The notes under the pieces were generated by a model that was not told the origin of the DNA, did no database searches, and was given only the letters and a program-made list of their open reading frames with translations. Positions 48,230-59,949 of a stretch of 64,000 nucleotides of DNA are shown here, piece after piece. Each line of letters begins with the position of its first letter. Position 1 is the stretch's first letter. The position numbers and the translations under genes were made by a program. This stretch comes from Gnetum montanum. Lineage: Eukaryota; Streptophyta; Gnetopsida; Gnetales; Gnetaceae. The DNA is taken from contig MNCI01006004.1 in assembly GCA_015680685.1 (NCBI GenBank), forward strand, positions 45,971 through 109,970. Direction: 5' to 3'.

Positions 48230-50045
48230 TCTTGTAAGTGTGACATAATAGGGCAACATCCCTTAGGATGTTCATAGTGGTAAATGTTACACCCATTTTC
48301 ATTATCTAATTTAATCTCCACAACTTCTTCTACTATAGCAACTTTGCCCTTGTCTCTTTGGTAGGAACATTCAGCTTCTTTCCACCTTCTATGGTCATGA
48401 TTACTACGCTCCTATCTTGATTCTTCTATGATTTTTAGAGTAATTTGGAATTTTTTATCCAATGAATCCCACATTTTATCTAGCTTGGAAAAATTTTCAA
48501 ACATAGATTTTTGGATCGGCAAGGTCTTTCATTGCACCACCTCATCAAGAGATGACTCCTCCTCACTATCACAAAAATGAACCTCCTTCTTTCTAACGAA
48601 AGGATCCTTGTTATATTCTTCTACACTTTCTTGTTTTCTTAGCTCTTCTTCTTCTTTTGCTACTTACTTAATCAACCTTTGTATCTAATGGGCTCTTAAT
48701 TCTGAAAATCTTCCTTGGGCATAGACCCTAAGGATCCTCCATGTTTCTAAGAAAATCCCATCTATGATGTGGCAAAGTTGTTCCCACTGAGAGTAACCAT
48801 GGCTAGGGAATTGATGTAATAATAAATAATATTTTCCCATGGTAACATCCAAGGATTCATGTATTTCTTGTTTCTAACCTTGGATTTTCCTTCACACGTT
48901 TGACACTTTGGAGTACATCTAATACTTGTCATTAAACAATTCTAGCATTGTACTTCATTGAAGGATATGATTATGGTTCTAGAGATCAGTACTAGCTTCT
49001 TGCTTCCTTAATGAGTGTTTTGGAGAATAATTTGAGCTTTTTTCAATCATTTTCAATATTGTGTAAGAAACAGGCATGGTCAAAGGTTTGTAGATGCATT
49101 TGAGGATCTAAGTTATATCCCCCCTCAAATCTAGGGATATTATTCATGTCTATCTACTTGATTTGACTATCTTTCACATGCATGGTAGGAATTCTAATAG
49201 CCTCTATGATGTTGAGCATATTTCAAGTGGCCAATAGAGGTTCATCATCATGATCTCGATGATGGCTATGATGTCCTCTACCATTCCTTCATTCATGATG
49301 GTCTTTGCAATTATAATTGTTGTCTCACCACCTGCAGTTCTTTTTAGATTTAGAGGAGGAAGCTCATCTAGATGAAGAGGATGAAGAGGGAGGAGGATGG
49401 CCACCACTGTGGTGTCTACTACTTTTTCTCCATTTATCATAGCCACGATCCATAGAGTGATAATCATTTGGCTTGTCCAAGTTCCTACTTCGACTCCCTT
49501 TCTTAGATCTCTCACGATCATGGGACTCACTATTATTAGAACCTAGATTGTTGATCACTAATTTATGATTTGGGTTTGACTTCCCTTCACCAAAGTTGAG
49601 AAGTGGAGAGTCTAAATGTTGAGAACCCTTGGGAAGAGGTTCCTCATTATCCTTTTGGTTTAGTAAGAAGAAGCGGTTAGTGAACCATTTCCCCTTCATG
49701 GTTTCATGGTGCTTTTCCTATTACTAATCTAGTTTGCATTATCTTAGTGGGATAGTAGTCCCGAAAGTCATGATCTTCCATAACATACTCTCCATGAAGC
49801 TTTTGGATGCTCAACCTTGTAAGAGTTTGGAGAAACATCTTGGGAATAGATTGTGTAGGTGGCAATACAACATTCCCCTCCATGTCTTCCCACCACATTT
49901 GTTCATCATGATGGAGGACGTAAGTGAAATTAGGTACAAACTTATTAGAATGAGTGTACACCACTCTACATTCTTGTGGTAATGTTGACTTAAAATTGTC
50001 TTGCTTGGAAGAAGAAGAAGAAGAAGATATTTTTGTTAGAAACAA
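48230..50045 (-). pseudogene. Gag of the Athila-like element
   Basis: An N-terminal hydrophilic region (frames 49704-50045 and 49364-49699, with a poly-Ser run) precedes the gag domain FEGGYNLDPQMHLQTFDHAC (near 49080-49120). The zinc-knuckle-like CNIYHYEHPKGCCPIMSHLQ (48230-48290) parallels CNICLYDHPKGQCPILSHLH of the element at 6340. Interrupted by many stops. Confidence 0.7.
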
Positions 50046-50167
50046 TTTCTCATTGTGCTTGTAGTATAGTTTTGATTAATTATTATGATTTAACTTTTTC
50101 AGGTTTGTTTTAATGATTTTGAGTAATTTTCACTAATCTTAGATTGGTAGCACACGGTAGTAGCTAA

Positions 50168-50188
50168 AAATCTATAGCAATAGTGCCA
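50168..50188 (-). other. Decayed primer-binding site
   Basis: Next to the 5' LTR on the minus strand, TGGCACTATTGC still matches the tRNA-Asp-type site with mainly transition changes. Confidence 0.6.
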
Positions 50189-50189
50189 A

Positions 50190-51065
50190 TGATGAGCAAC
50201 GAGGTACCCCTACACCCAACCATATGAATCACTAAGGTGTTCATGTGCAATCCAGTCAAATTCCATGGATTTCTAGTGTTCTTGTATACATGATTCAATC
50301 TAGAAGGTGAATTTAATTGTGGAACAATTGTTGTCTTTCCAACAACACTTGTGAAGCTTTATTGTATGGTTAAGTGCAATTGAGGCACATGCTTTTTATT
50401 ATTTTATATTTTTTTTGCCTATGGTTGGTAATAGATTAATTAACTAATTTAACTAATTCAAGTGCTAATTAATAACTAAATATCCTAACATAAGCATCCA
50501 ATCCCACTTTCCATACACAACTTGAACATCTACAACACTGTTGAGCAACCAAGCGTTAAGCACTACTGGGATTACCACATGTTATACGTATGGTTGACGT
50601 GGTCGTACTTTTGTGTGCTAGTCTATTTATCTTAATTAATTACTTCAAGTCTTAATCATTCTAACTTAATTAATTTCTTAATTAATTAAAACAATAAATG
50701 CATAAATAAATCATTAAGCTAGTCCAAGTGTTGCAAGGTTTATCAAAAAGCTTGTCTTTATTGCTACACACATTACGGTGCTCAAATACAATAGTGCTTG
50801 AATAAATATTCGTACACTCCTTGACTCCTACTGCAGGCACTTAGAAAATTATTCTATCTCTTACAAAAAAAAACTACAAGAATTTTGCTAGCAATTGAAA
50901 TTCTAACCTCTATTAACATGGCTAGGATGCTGTGTTTATAGACCTACTAGGGTGCCATGTCGACAAGTACACATCAATGTGGGAAACACTATGTCAACGA
51001 GATCCCACCAACAAGGTTGCGTCAGTGGCATCCCATTGATGCAGTTGATTGAAGATACTTCATCA
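50190..51065 (-). mobile_element. 5' LTR of the Athila-like element
   Basis: 876 bp; + strand begins TGATGAGCAACGAGGTACCCC and ends ACTTCATCA. Partner of 38018-38902. Confidence 0.85.
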
Positions 51066-52600
51066 ATGTCCTTGGATAACTCTCCAATCTCAAACTATTT
51101 TTTAAAAATATTTTCTATGAGGTTTACAAAGAATCCTAGTAGGATTTCCTCCAAAGCTCATAGAACAACTTCTTCTCACAAACCCATCTATATCATCATA
51201 TGAAAGTGTGTGATGTAAAATTTTAGAAATTTTGCTACTTTTCGATGAGCCCACAACATCTGTGGCATTGTAGTAGCACCATCAAAAAGTGGTTTATTTC
51301 TAATAGGACTTGGTTTCCTTCATTTATTTTTTAGAATGCTCCTTTCATCTATCAAGGAGAAGAACATAGGCTCAATGACAAGGATTCTAGTTTCTACTAC
51401 ATCCTTATAATAGACATCAAAATGACTTAGTGTTGAAAATATAGTTATTCATGTTAAATATTTCAACTAATTTTGACATTTTTAAAAATACTAACTTCAC
51501 AACAATACTCATGTAAAAACCCCATTTGAGCTTTTAACATGACACATTGAGATCAAATTATGAAATTTTAATGTTCTACATTAAAGTTTATTTTGAGCAA
51601 GATGTCATCTTACATGTTATAACCATGGCACTTAAGCATTTTATGAAAAATGCGATCACATCAAAATCTTCATGTTGTATTCTTCCCACATCATGTTCTT
51701 GACAAGAAAATTTCCAAATCCACATTGTCTCAACATTTTCAAGAATGATTACAAATTTTACCATGAAAATGTCAATTTATGCATATTTCTACTCATTCAG
51801 CTTGGAATGCTTACTAGATTTAATCAAAACTAGCTCAAAATAACTAAATTTCTTTGTCCTAAAATCATTGTTCACTACACTATAATAGTGACATGAAAAT
51901 CATGATTTCTTTTTAAATAGGTAGCAAACCTACTTGAAACCCTAAATGATTGACACGTTTCCTACCTATGACTTATGGACAAAAAAAATTAGCACATGCA
52001 TGATATTTTTAGTAACAAATCTAGGGATTTCTTAAAACCTTCAAAATCAAGGCTATGCCATGGAGTTCTCTATCCCCACCACAAAATTGAATAAAAAACT
52101 TAATTATAAGCTTTAAAATCTTTCTAAACTAAAAATATTCACTACATCTAAGTTTATTATTATAATTGCAAGCAAAATCTACCTAAAAATTTTAGAAATC
52201 AAAAATAATTATTATGATAGATCAAAGAAATAGTAGCAAACTCAACAAAAAAAAAATCCTAACTAGGACTTGAGTGACTCACATTTGAACTCTAGGAGGA
52301 AGTAAGTAGGGTTGAGGTAGTTTTCTACTACTCCTAGATCCATCCTTGGACCTCTGCTTGCTATTGCTACCACTTGCCATTGTTCTCTTATTGTCTAGTA
52401 TCATTTTCATTGTCTATTGTGCTTGTATGTCATTTCCCAAGATGCTTTAATGCAAATGAAAGCTTTGGTATTAAATTTTTCATTTCCACCACTTTTATAA
52501 CTTAGAAATGCACATGCCTTGGAAGTTTCGATGCTCACAACATTTTGACATTATTTAACTTAACACTTAACATTATTTCTTTTTAAATAATAACAACTTG
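51066..52600 (-). pseudogene. Right-hand part of the unidentified minus-strand element
   Basis: A minus-strand frame starts MASGSNSKQRSKDGSRSSRK near 52380, runs about 32 codons and ends at AAAT|GTGAGT, a good splice donor, then AT-rich intron-like DNA. A second coding-like piece (YKDVVETRILVIEPMFF, ATTMPQMLWAHRKVAKFL) lies near 51230-51410. This may be the 5' part of the gene whose remainder is at 34206-38017. Family unknown. Confidence 0.35.
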
Positions 52601-53640
52601 ATTTTCTTTTCTAATTTTGGCCTAGGTAAACATGGCTACCTACCCAAATTTTTTATTTAGGTCTTTGATCTTGAACCACCATGCAAGCTAGGTATGTTAA
52701 ACTCTAGAATTTTCTTTTCTTAATTTAAAATCAAGTTCAACTTCTCTTATATCCCCTTTAGATATTATGAAGGATGAGCTTCTACCTCTATCAAATCTCT
52801 CTTTTCTTGATTGAGAGCCTCTTTTAATGAATGATCACTTGATTGAAGTACTTGTACTAAGCCATAAATGTGAATAAAAGATTCTTTAGCTTAATGCTTT
52901 CATTTCTCAAGACCTTTCAAAGCTATCTTAGAAATCCTACAAAAACACTTGATTGCTTTTGCTTGAGAATACAATGATATGCTTGGTTTAGATCCAAAGC
53001 TAGGACAACATAACATCATCTTGGAAGATGTTTCTAAACATGTCAAACAAACTGTTAGGAATCTTGCTATAACTCTTGATATAAGAGAAGAAATTATCAA
53101 ACTTTATAATGCAAGATTTATCTGTCCTATTGAATATTTTGATTGGCTTTCTAACATGGTTATAGTTCCCAAGATGAATGATGACATTTATATATGCATT
53201 AACTAGTGAGACCTTAACAAAGTCACTCTTAAGAATGAATTTCCTTTACCTAATATTAATTAGCTTATAGACTTCATAGTTGTTCATGCTCTTCTATCCT
53301 TTATGGATGGGTTTTTTGGTTATAACTAAATCCAGATAAATCTAGAGCACCAATAATATACTACACTCATTTCTCATTGGGAAATATTTTACTATGCTAA
53401 AATGCCCTTTTAACTTAAGAATGTTGGAGCTACTTATTAACAAGCTATGACTTTAATATTCAATGACATGATGTTTAAAATAGTTGATGATTTGACTATC
53501 AAATCTATCTTTGCAATTGATCACACTTCTTTTTTGCTCATACCTTAAGTCATATTTCATGCTTTGAAAATATGCTAGTTGATGCCTTGACAACATTTGT
53601 CATTCATGGTGATTCCTCTGCTATGCAAGATTAACTCATG
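52600..53640 (+). pseudogene. Tat-like G-patch remnant and reverse transcriptase
   Basis: FGLGKHGYLPKF (near 52620) resembles the glycine-rich G-patch-like linker before RT in some Tat elements. RT begins MLGLDPKLGQHNI (52979) and shows YFDWLSNMVIVPKMND, FPLPNIN, LLSFMDGFFGYN, KMPF-LKNVGATY and FKIVDDLTIKS (near 53480), which keeps the VDD core. Stops and a truncation follow. Confidence 0.7.
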
Positions 53641-53699
53641 TAATGTGTTTTCTTAATACCTATTATGCAGTCTCGTAATATCTTAATAAGTGCTATCAA

Positions 53700-54960
53700 C
53701 ATGAATGATGATAATTAGTAATACACTAATCTTCTTCATTACCTTACTACTGGGGAAACTTGAAATCATCTCATGCCTACTCGGAAGAATGTTTTGTGTA
53801 AACATTATCAACACTTGCAATTAGTAAATCCCAATATCTTATGTTGAGTTTCTTTTACTAGCATTCTTCTATGTTGCCTTAATCTTGCAAAGTTTAAGAT
53901 AGTCCTTGATCAAGTTTACTTATGAGTTTGTGGTAGATACCTAAGGTTACATTTCTTAGCTACTTGATCATTTCTTTAGGTGACCAAACTTAGGCAAAGA
54001 TGCATACCATCTAGTTAAGACATATTATAGTTGCCAAAGACATGCATCCCTTATCTATCTTCCTTTGTAGGAACTTGGCATGTCTCAAATCACATGGCCC
54101 TTTCAAAAATGAGATTTATACTTTATTGGTGCTATTAGCCCTTTGTCATCTGCTAGGTACCAATTTATTCTAACTGCTACAAAGTACTTTAATAAATGGG
54201 TAAAAGTTGTTTCTTTGGATTTCACTAAATCATCATTCATTTCTCATTTCATTCTGAATCACATAATAACTCACTTCGATGTGGCTCTTCAAATTGTAAT
54301 TAACAATGAATCTTAGTTCAAAAGTAAGGAGGTGGCTGATTTTTATTCCATGTTTTACATTACCTAGTCATTTTCATCACCATATTACCCTCAGTCTAAT
54401 GGTCAAGCCAAATTTACTAATAAAACTCTCATTCATTTTCTTTTTACCATGGTCAATAAAACCCAACACAATTAGCACATATACCTATTCCATTCTCTCT
54501 AGGTTTATCGTACCACATTTCATATAACCACTAGTCATACTTTATACGTTTTAACCTATGGTTTGGAGGAAAGCTTACCAATTGAGCTTTGTATTTCATC
54601 TTTCCATGTTGCTCTTCATGATTAGTGTTTAGATCAGGATAGCAAAAACATATGATGTGTTAAGTTGGATATCCTAAAAGAACAATGGCAAGCTACTCGT
54701 GAACATCTACATGAATATCAAGTAGATATTTAGTGTTGTCACTCTAGAAATGTCAAAATCAAAGAGATTCATGAGGGTCATCTAGTTCTTCACCATTTCC
54801 CAAACTATAGAGATACAAAGTTCTCATCCAATTAGCATGGTACTTTTCTAGTGCTTCAATCTTTGCAAAATGACATCTATATTTTGTCTAATTTGGAAGG
54901 AGATCAATTTCCATGTTCCATTACCAGAAGCTTTTTAAAGATCTACTACATGTATCCAAT
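53700..54960 (+). pseudogene. Tat-like integrase remnant
   Basis: LLHYLTTGETW (near 53740) and a degraded zinc-binding region lead to the core: GAISPLSSARYQFILTATKY, FNKWVKVVSLDFTKS, then YYPQSNGQAKFTNKTL and YGLEESLPIEL. The catalytic Glu is Lys in GQAK, and the SD-R/NG-H second-Asp region is altered (INNES). RNase H between RT and integrase is mostly gone. Confidence 0.7.
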
Positions 54961-55219
54961 TCACAACATCGAACTTGTTGACTATTCGAGAATGAACATG
55001 TATTCTCTCAATGGTGATTTGCTTTTTCATTAGCTTTTTTTATATAATGACAAGTTATGTACTTTATTGAGATAATAGGTTTACCAGAAATTCTATTTAA
55101 CTTTGCACTATTTTGCTTGCTAGTCCTCCTTTCTATTTGATATTCTACTATTTCTTTAGCTATTTCCTTCATATTTCTCTATGCTATCTAACCCATTTTA
55201 CTCTATGTACTCAATACAA

Positions 55220-56080
55220 TCAACGAGGTTTTTGAGTGACTAAATATCTGTTGCTTCATATGATAGTGTGATTAAGCATATACTTTGAAAATATATATAT
55301 ATGATATCCTTTTTGGCCATATAGTGTGTAGGATTTAGCCATATCCCATTTTTGTGACATAGCATCATCTTCATGATAGGTCTATGAGTGATATTCTCTT
55401 TTATACCTTTTCTTTTTTGCTTTTTGTCCTTGCATACTATAATTCCTAGTCCTTTGTACTATATTTTTCCTTTCTTCCTCTTTTTCTCGCTTCTCATCTA
55501 TTTTCATTCCTCTCTATGTTTAGCATTAGTGAGGCTAAACAAGTGTCTCTGCCCTAATGTAGTGAGGAAGCCTTAAGTGTAGAGTGATGTAAGAATTATG
55601 AATTTTTATATGAGTAAGGTAAGAAAGAGGTTGGTTTTAGGGATCTAGCTATGTCCCAATTCTATGACATATCACCCCACCATTGGTGTGTTGACAATGT
55701 TCTTAGCATTCTCCCCCTTTATTTTATTACTTTTTGTTTCTACTTTTTGCTATCTTCCTATATTTCTCTATCCCTTTTTCTTTTCCTACTCTATATTCAT
55801 GAAGCCAAATAAGTATCTCTACTTTACAATGGTGAGGATGTGATTGAGATTATTGAGTGGGAAAGGGAGCACTTTATCTACATTTTTATGTATGCTTTTT
55901 GGGATCTAGCCATTCCCCACTTCTATGATGTAGTACTTTGTCATAGGTGTATTAGTGATATCTTACACTTCCTCCCACATTATCCTAATTCATTTAAATC
56001 CTCTTGTAGGTACCTAGTAGTTTATGTCTTTTTTTGATAGATTCTCTTTTAACTTTTCGGTAGTATCCATCAAGACGAGG
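55220..56080 (+). repeat. Degenerate tandem repeat in the Tat-like 3' untranslated region
   Basis: GGATYTAGCYATNYCCCA-TTCTATGAC-like blocks recur at 55331, 55641 and 55892, and GAGGCTAAACAAGTGTCTCT/AAGCCAAATAAGTATCTCT at about 55530 and 55800, giving about three units of 250-310 bp between integrase and the 3' LTR. Tat-lineage elements are known for tandem repeats at this place. Confidence 0.65.
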
Positions 56081-56083
56081 TAA

Positions 56084-57386
56084 TGTTATATCCACCTTAA
56101 CTTTTTTGCATAAGTTAGAGTTTCTGGTATATTTTATGATTTCTCACCTTAATACCATCTCTAGTAGTCTAGATTTAACATCCTACATTATTGGCAATTT
56201 GATTTTTGATCTTCATCTTTTACTTTTATTAAAAGTGACATCTCACATCATCTATAATGTCATTTTTGGTTTATCATCTATAGTTTTCAATTTTGATGTC
56301 TGGTATTTTCTCCTACATCAATACCAGCTTTAGCTTCTTGACCAAATCTTCCTTTCAATGTACAATGTTGTTTCTTCTCTTCAATATCATGTATTAATCT
56401 TTCTTTTAATGTTTGACAACATTTTTTACATCAGCTATCGACACATTAAATCTTCTATCTATAACCTTCTAGAAGATTCTGTAGACCTTAATGAATGGTT
56501 TTTTCATGATGCATAAGACATTTTTAGTCTAGAAATAGGAAGATACCCTTAAATAAAAATGGGTTAACATCTTCCTAATTATTTTTTCTCCAAATACAAT
56601 TGACTTATTACTTGCATATTGACAATTTCAAAAGCTATCCAAAAACTCTATCTCTCTGTAGAATAACTATTCTCTTCTTAGAGATTATTACTGCTATTCT
56701 GATTCTCTCTTTCTTCCCCTATTGACATATTTGTATGTCCTTCATATTATCTTTTTAACATACAAAGATCCTTCTGGATTTAGGCCAACACATTGATATG
56801 ATCCAATCTTTCCTTGTCAGCTCTAGACTTTCCAACATTCTTGTTAGATCTGCATAAGGCACATGTATTAGAAAGAGAATGGGGTAACATAACTCCTCAT
56901 CAAATGTCCCTAATCCCTAATCCATTTCTTAGGATCCTTACAACAAATTCATAGGTTCCTTTTCTCAAATTTTTATTTGCCTATTTTAGTTTTCTATCTT
57001 TAGCATTGTATTAAATCTATTTTTAGTATTTTCTCTTATTTCAAAGGTGTGAACTTTAATAGATGTAATGTGCTTTTTCTTTTTGATGATCTATTCCATT
57101 GTTTCTATATCAATCACATGCATACTTCATCTTGTTTCATATTTTATTGTGTATGCATTTCTTGTTCCTTCTCATTTTGTTATCTATTCTATGCACATCA
57201 TTATGTGCTTCATACTTGCTAGTGTTTTGAAAAACCATTGTCTCAAGTTGTTGGATTTTTCCAATGATTTGTAAGTTTCCATTAAATTTGAGTAAATTGT
57301 TTTCTTAGACCTTTTAGTGGCCATAAAATTATGGATTAGTTTCAGCTTAGGTTGTGTCATATCTCAAATTACAATGATCTTTACCA
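56084..57386 (+). mobile_element. 3' LTR of the Tat-like element
   Basis: Starts TGTTATATCCACCTTAACTTT after the purine-rich AAGACGAGG and stays collinear with 27827-29132 to about ATCTTTACCA. Open frames at 56106-56333 and 57068-57274 are shadows inside the LTR. Confidence 0.65.
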
Positions 57387-57389
57387 CAA

Positions 57390-58097
57390 GACTAGCCAAC
57401 TTAGAATAGAGTTGGAGAAATAAGTAGTTACCGCATACTTGTTGTATGAGAATAAATACAAGCTCCACTATGAGGTACTTAGAAAGCTACAAATTGTAAT
57501 CATGGAGATTGAAGTCTTTAACACTAAATTTGTAGATCAAAGAGATGTGGTAGAATGCTTCACTAAGAGAATGATGAACTACCAAGAGCTAAATAAGACT
57601 ATGAATATGTTCAATATCAAGTGAAAACATTTTACAAGTTAGTTCATCGATACTCATAAAATGTTCCAAATTTTTTCATGTCCTTTAGAAATGCCAACAA
57701 TCATAAATTTAAGTGAACTTACCTAGACAATCCATGATGCTAGGGAAAAGGAGGAAAAAAAGTAGATGCTCATTAATATATTTAAGTTGAAGAGCACATC
57801 TTTAGCAGTAACAAAGTAGCCATTAGAGTCACCAAGGCACGACAAGCCATCATAGGAATCACTACCACTAGGTATAACTTAAGGCACATGCCTTGGATTT
57901 TTTTGTATATTCTACACAAGAATTTTTGTAAGGACATGTGTCCAAATTTGTTATTTGATAAATTGTGAAACACTCAAAAATTTTATAATGGGTTACTCAA
58001 CTCAGTCAGTCAATGGATTCTACTTCCACATTTTGTAAATAAACTCTATCCCAATTTTGTTAATTTGAGAACAAATTTTTACTCAGTTGTGAAGGTA
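57390..58097 (+). pseudogene. C-terminal end of an Athila-like extra 3' ORF
   Basis: The open frame 57439-57624 and its continuation (YQELNKTMNMFNIK, then AREKEEKK and LINIFKLKSTSLAVTK) align with the minus-strand 3' ORF at 39160-39640 (YVVEFK..., ELQNALKEFNIKQKQ, KEEKMKTLLDAFLFPLK). It ends GTGAAGGTA directly before the LTR at 58098, the same layout as at 38903. Upstream parts are missing. Confidence 0.6.
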
Positions 58098-58946
58098 TGA
58101 TGAGTAACTTTTTGGTCAGCTGCATCAATGTAATAACATCAACATAGCAAACTACATTGATGCATTAACATTGATGAAGTGCTAATAAGTACTTATATAA
58201 ATGCACCACCAAGATCATTTATGGAACAGTTTAGTCATTATTGTAGTGAAGCTCTTATAGTTTATTCATGTAGAAGTTAGAATCAATTAGCAAGTGTCCA
58301 TAGCATGAAGTTAAATTGATTGATAGAATCTTATTCGATTGATTATGTACTTGGACAAATTTTCATGATAGTAATAAGATCAATATTGATTTACCTTCAT
58401 TGCAACATTCTGACTTAGTTTAACATTTCTTTACTTGTAATTTAATTCTATTACCCATTTAATTCATACATGCTTAGTTAATTATTTTTTTAAGCATATT
58501 AATTATATGGAATCAGTATGACCAACTTCAAGCATAAAATTGTTAATATTTTCTAATTCCAACAATGTGTCATTTGGTATGCTTAGTAGTGGACACTTGG
58601 TAACCCAACAATACTAGTAAGAGTTCATGGTGTATATAACAAGTTGGAAATAGATGCTCATTGCATAGGCTAGAATAGATTTACTTTCTTATATTTAGAT
58701 TAAATTAGATTATGATATTTTAATAATATTTTAGTTATGACCCTATAGCATCAGTCATCATACGCCTTGGTTACACTTAACGATATGCACTAAGGACTAC
58801 ATGAATATAATTAGGAAGACAATGATCCATGATCAAGTTTAACTATCTAGGTACCATGCTAGTCTAGTTCATAAAATATGATCAAGTCATGCGTTAACAC
58901 TTGTGATTGGTATGGTTAGGCATAGGGGACAATCTATTGCTCATCA
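58098..58946 (+). mobile_element. 3' LTR of a degraded + strand Athila-like element
   Basis: Starts TGATGAGTAAC and ends TTGCTCATCA. Blocks GTACTTGGACA, TTCATTGCAACATTC, GTGGACACTTGGTAACCCA and GGTATGGTTAGGCATAGGGG match the family LTRs. More decayed than the others. Confidence 0.75.
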
Positions 58947-58999
58947 CCATGCATCATGGAAAGTAGCCTTGCTATCATAGTTCCAAGGTCTATTAACTA

Positions 59000-59890
59000 T
59001 GACATCAATACTATCAATGGGAAGAAATTCATATTGTGCTTGGTATTTAAAAGAGTTGATCTTAAAAGATAGAGTGCATCTCTTCTTCACTTCTTGAAAA
59101 TGATCTTTAGAAATCCAATACATTCAATAGGCCTTAGAATGATAAATTTTCTTTAAAACAAGTCTTAAAACTACCTTGGAAGAAATAACATTCTCTTGGG
59201 CAGCATCATCTATTAAGATGTATAACTGTTTCTGTTTAGAAAAAACCTAGCTCTAATTTTAAAAAGCATTTTTCTCAAAGGATCTTCATTCACTTTAACA
59301 TGTTCCATAAAGAAGTTAATTTTAGTCACATATTTAATTGTAGGCATATTAGGATTACATTCATTTGAATATTCTTATTTATCCAAAGTTTGAAGCTCAT
59401 TTTCCTCAGAATCTTTAGGTTTCTTACACTTCCATTACTTACATCCTATATGCCTATAATTGAAGCATTTAACTTTGGAAGCATCATTATTTTGTTGATT
59501 TCTTTCCTTCTTGGAATTATCATCCTTGAAATCTAAGACTTTCTTATTCTTCTCTAACTTTTCATGTGTGTCTTCTTTGGTATTACTGTTTTCCTTTACT
59601 TCCTTATGTCCCTTGGAAGTCTTGAAGTCTCTATCTTCAAAAGCCTTGGGATATCTATTATAATCATGAAGTTTCTTTTTAGTTTCTAGAGCTAATTCAA
59701 AAGCCTCATCTAATGTTTAAGCTTTATGAAATTTGAGTTCTTGTTAATATTTCTTCTTCAATCTACCTAGGAAGTTAGAAGCTTACACATATTCATTCTA
59801 TTGAACTTTAGCCTATTAGAAAGCTTTGTAAAAGTCTATGTAATATTCTTTAATGTTGTTGTCACTTTGTCTCATATACTTCATCATCCT
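59000..59890 (-). pseudogene. Ty3/gypsy gag fragment with zinc knuckle
   Basis: From 59890 down, DRMMKYMRQSDNNIKEYYIDFYKAF, then NFLGRLKKKY and TLDEAFELALETKKKLHDY are typical of the retrotransposon gag domain; VKCFNYRHIGCK (near 59470) is a degraded CCHC knuckle (CxxC and GH changed). No other part of that element is seen. Confidence 0.6.
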
Positions 59891-59949
59891 ATCATTGTCC
59901 CAACAAAATGGAGTCGAGTACATAAGTTCTTTTTCACTATTCATCTCTA

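Larger units (their letters stand above)
38018..51065 (-). mobile_element. Athila-like Ty3/gypsy element, complete in outline but dead
   Basis: Read on the minus strand: 5' LTR 50190-51065, primer-binding site, gag, protease, RT/RNase H, integrase, extra 3' ORF, polypurine tract (GCGAGGGTA) and 3' LTR 38018-38902. Flanks ATGTT (38013-38017) and ATGTC (51066-51070) look like a 5-bp target-site duplication with one change. LTRs start TGATGA and end TCATCA and differ at about 13% of the first ~200 bases compared by eye. RT motifs (FPLPFVHQ, LLDGYSGYNQIQIAPKD, VQEGIVLGHII) fit Athila-type RT. Stops throughout. Confidence 0.8.
27827..57386 (+). mobile_element. Very old Tat-like Ty3/gypsy retrotransposon, opened by nested insertions
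   Basis: Direct repeats of about 1.3 kb at 27827-29132 and 56084-57386 enclose, on the + strand and in order, gag, zinc finger, protease, a G-patch-like piece, RT and integrase remnants. Between protease (ends near 33.2 kb) and the G-patch/RT part (starts near 52.6 kb) lie about 19 kb of later insertions. The LTRs differ at roughly a quarter of positions in the first 125 bases compared by eye. No target-site duplication is recognisable (GCTAT left, CAAGA right). Confidence 0.65.

Noticed and set aside
47869-48277. Overlapping + strand ORFs of 65-81 codons
   Set aside because: Antisense to the Pro-rich and zinc-knuckle part of the Athila-like gag.
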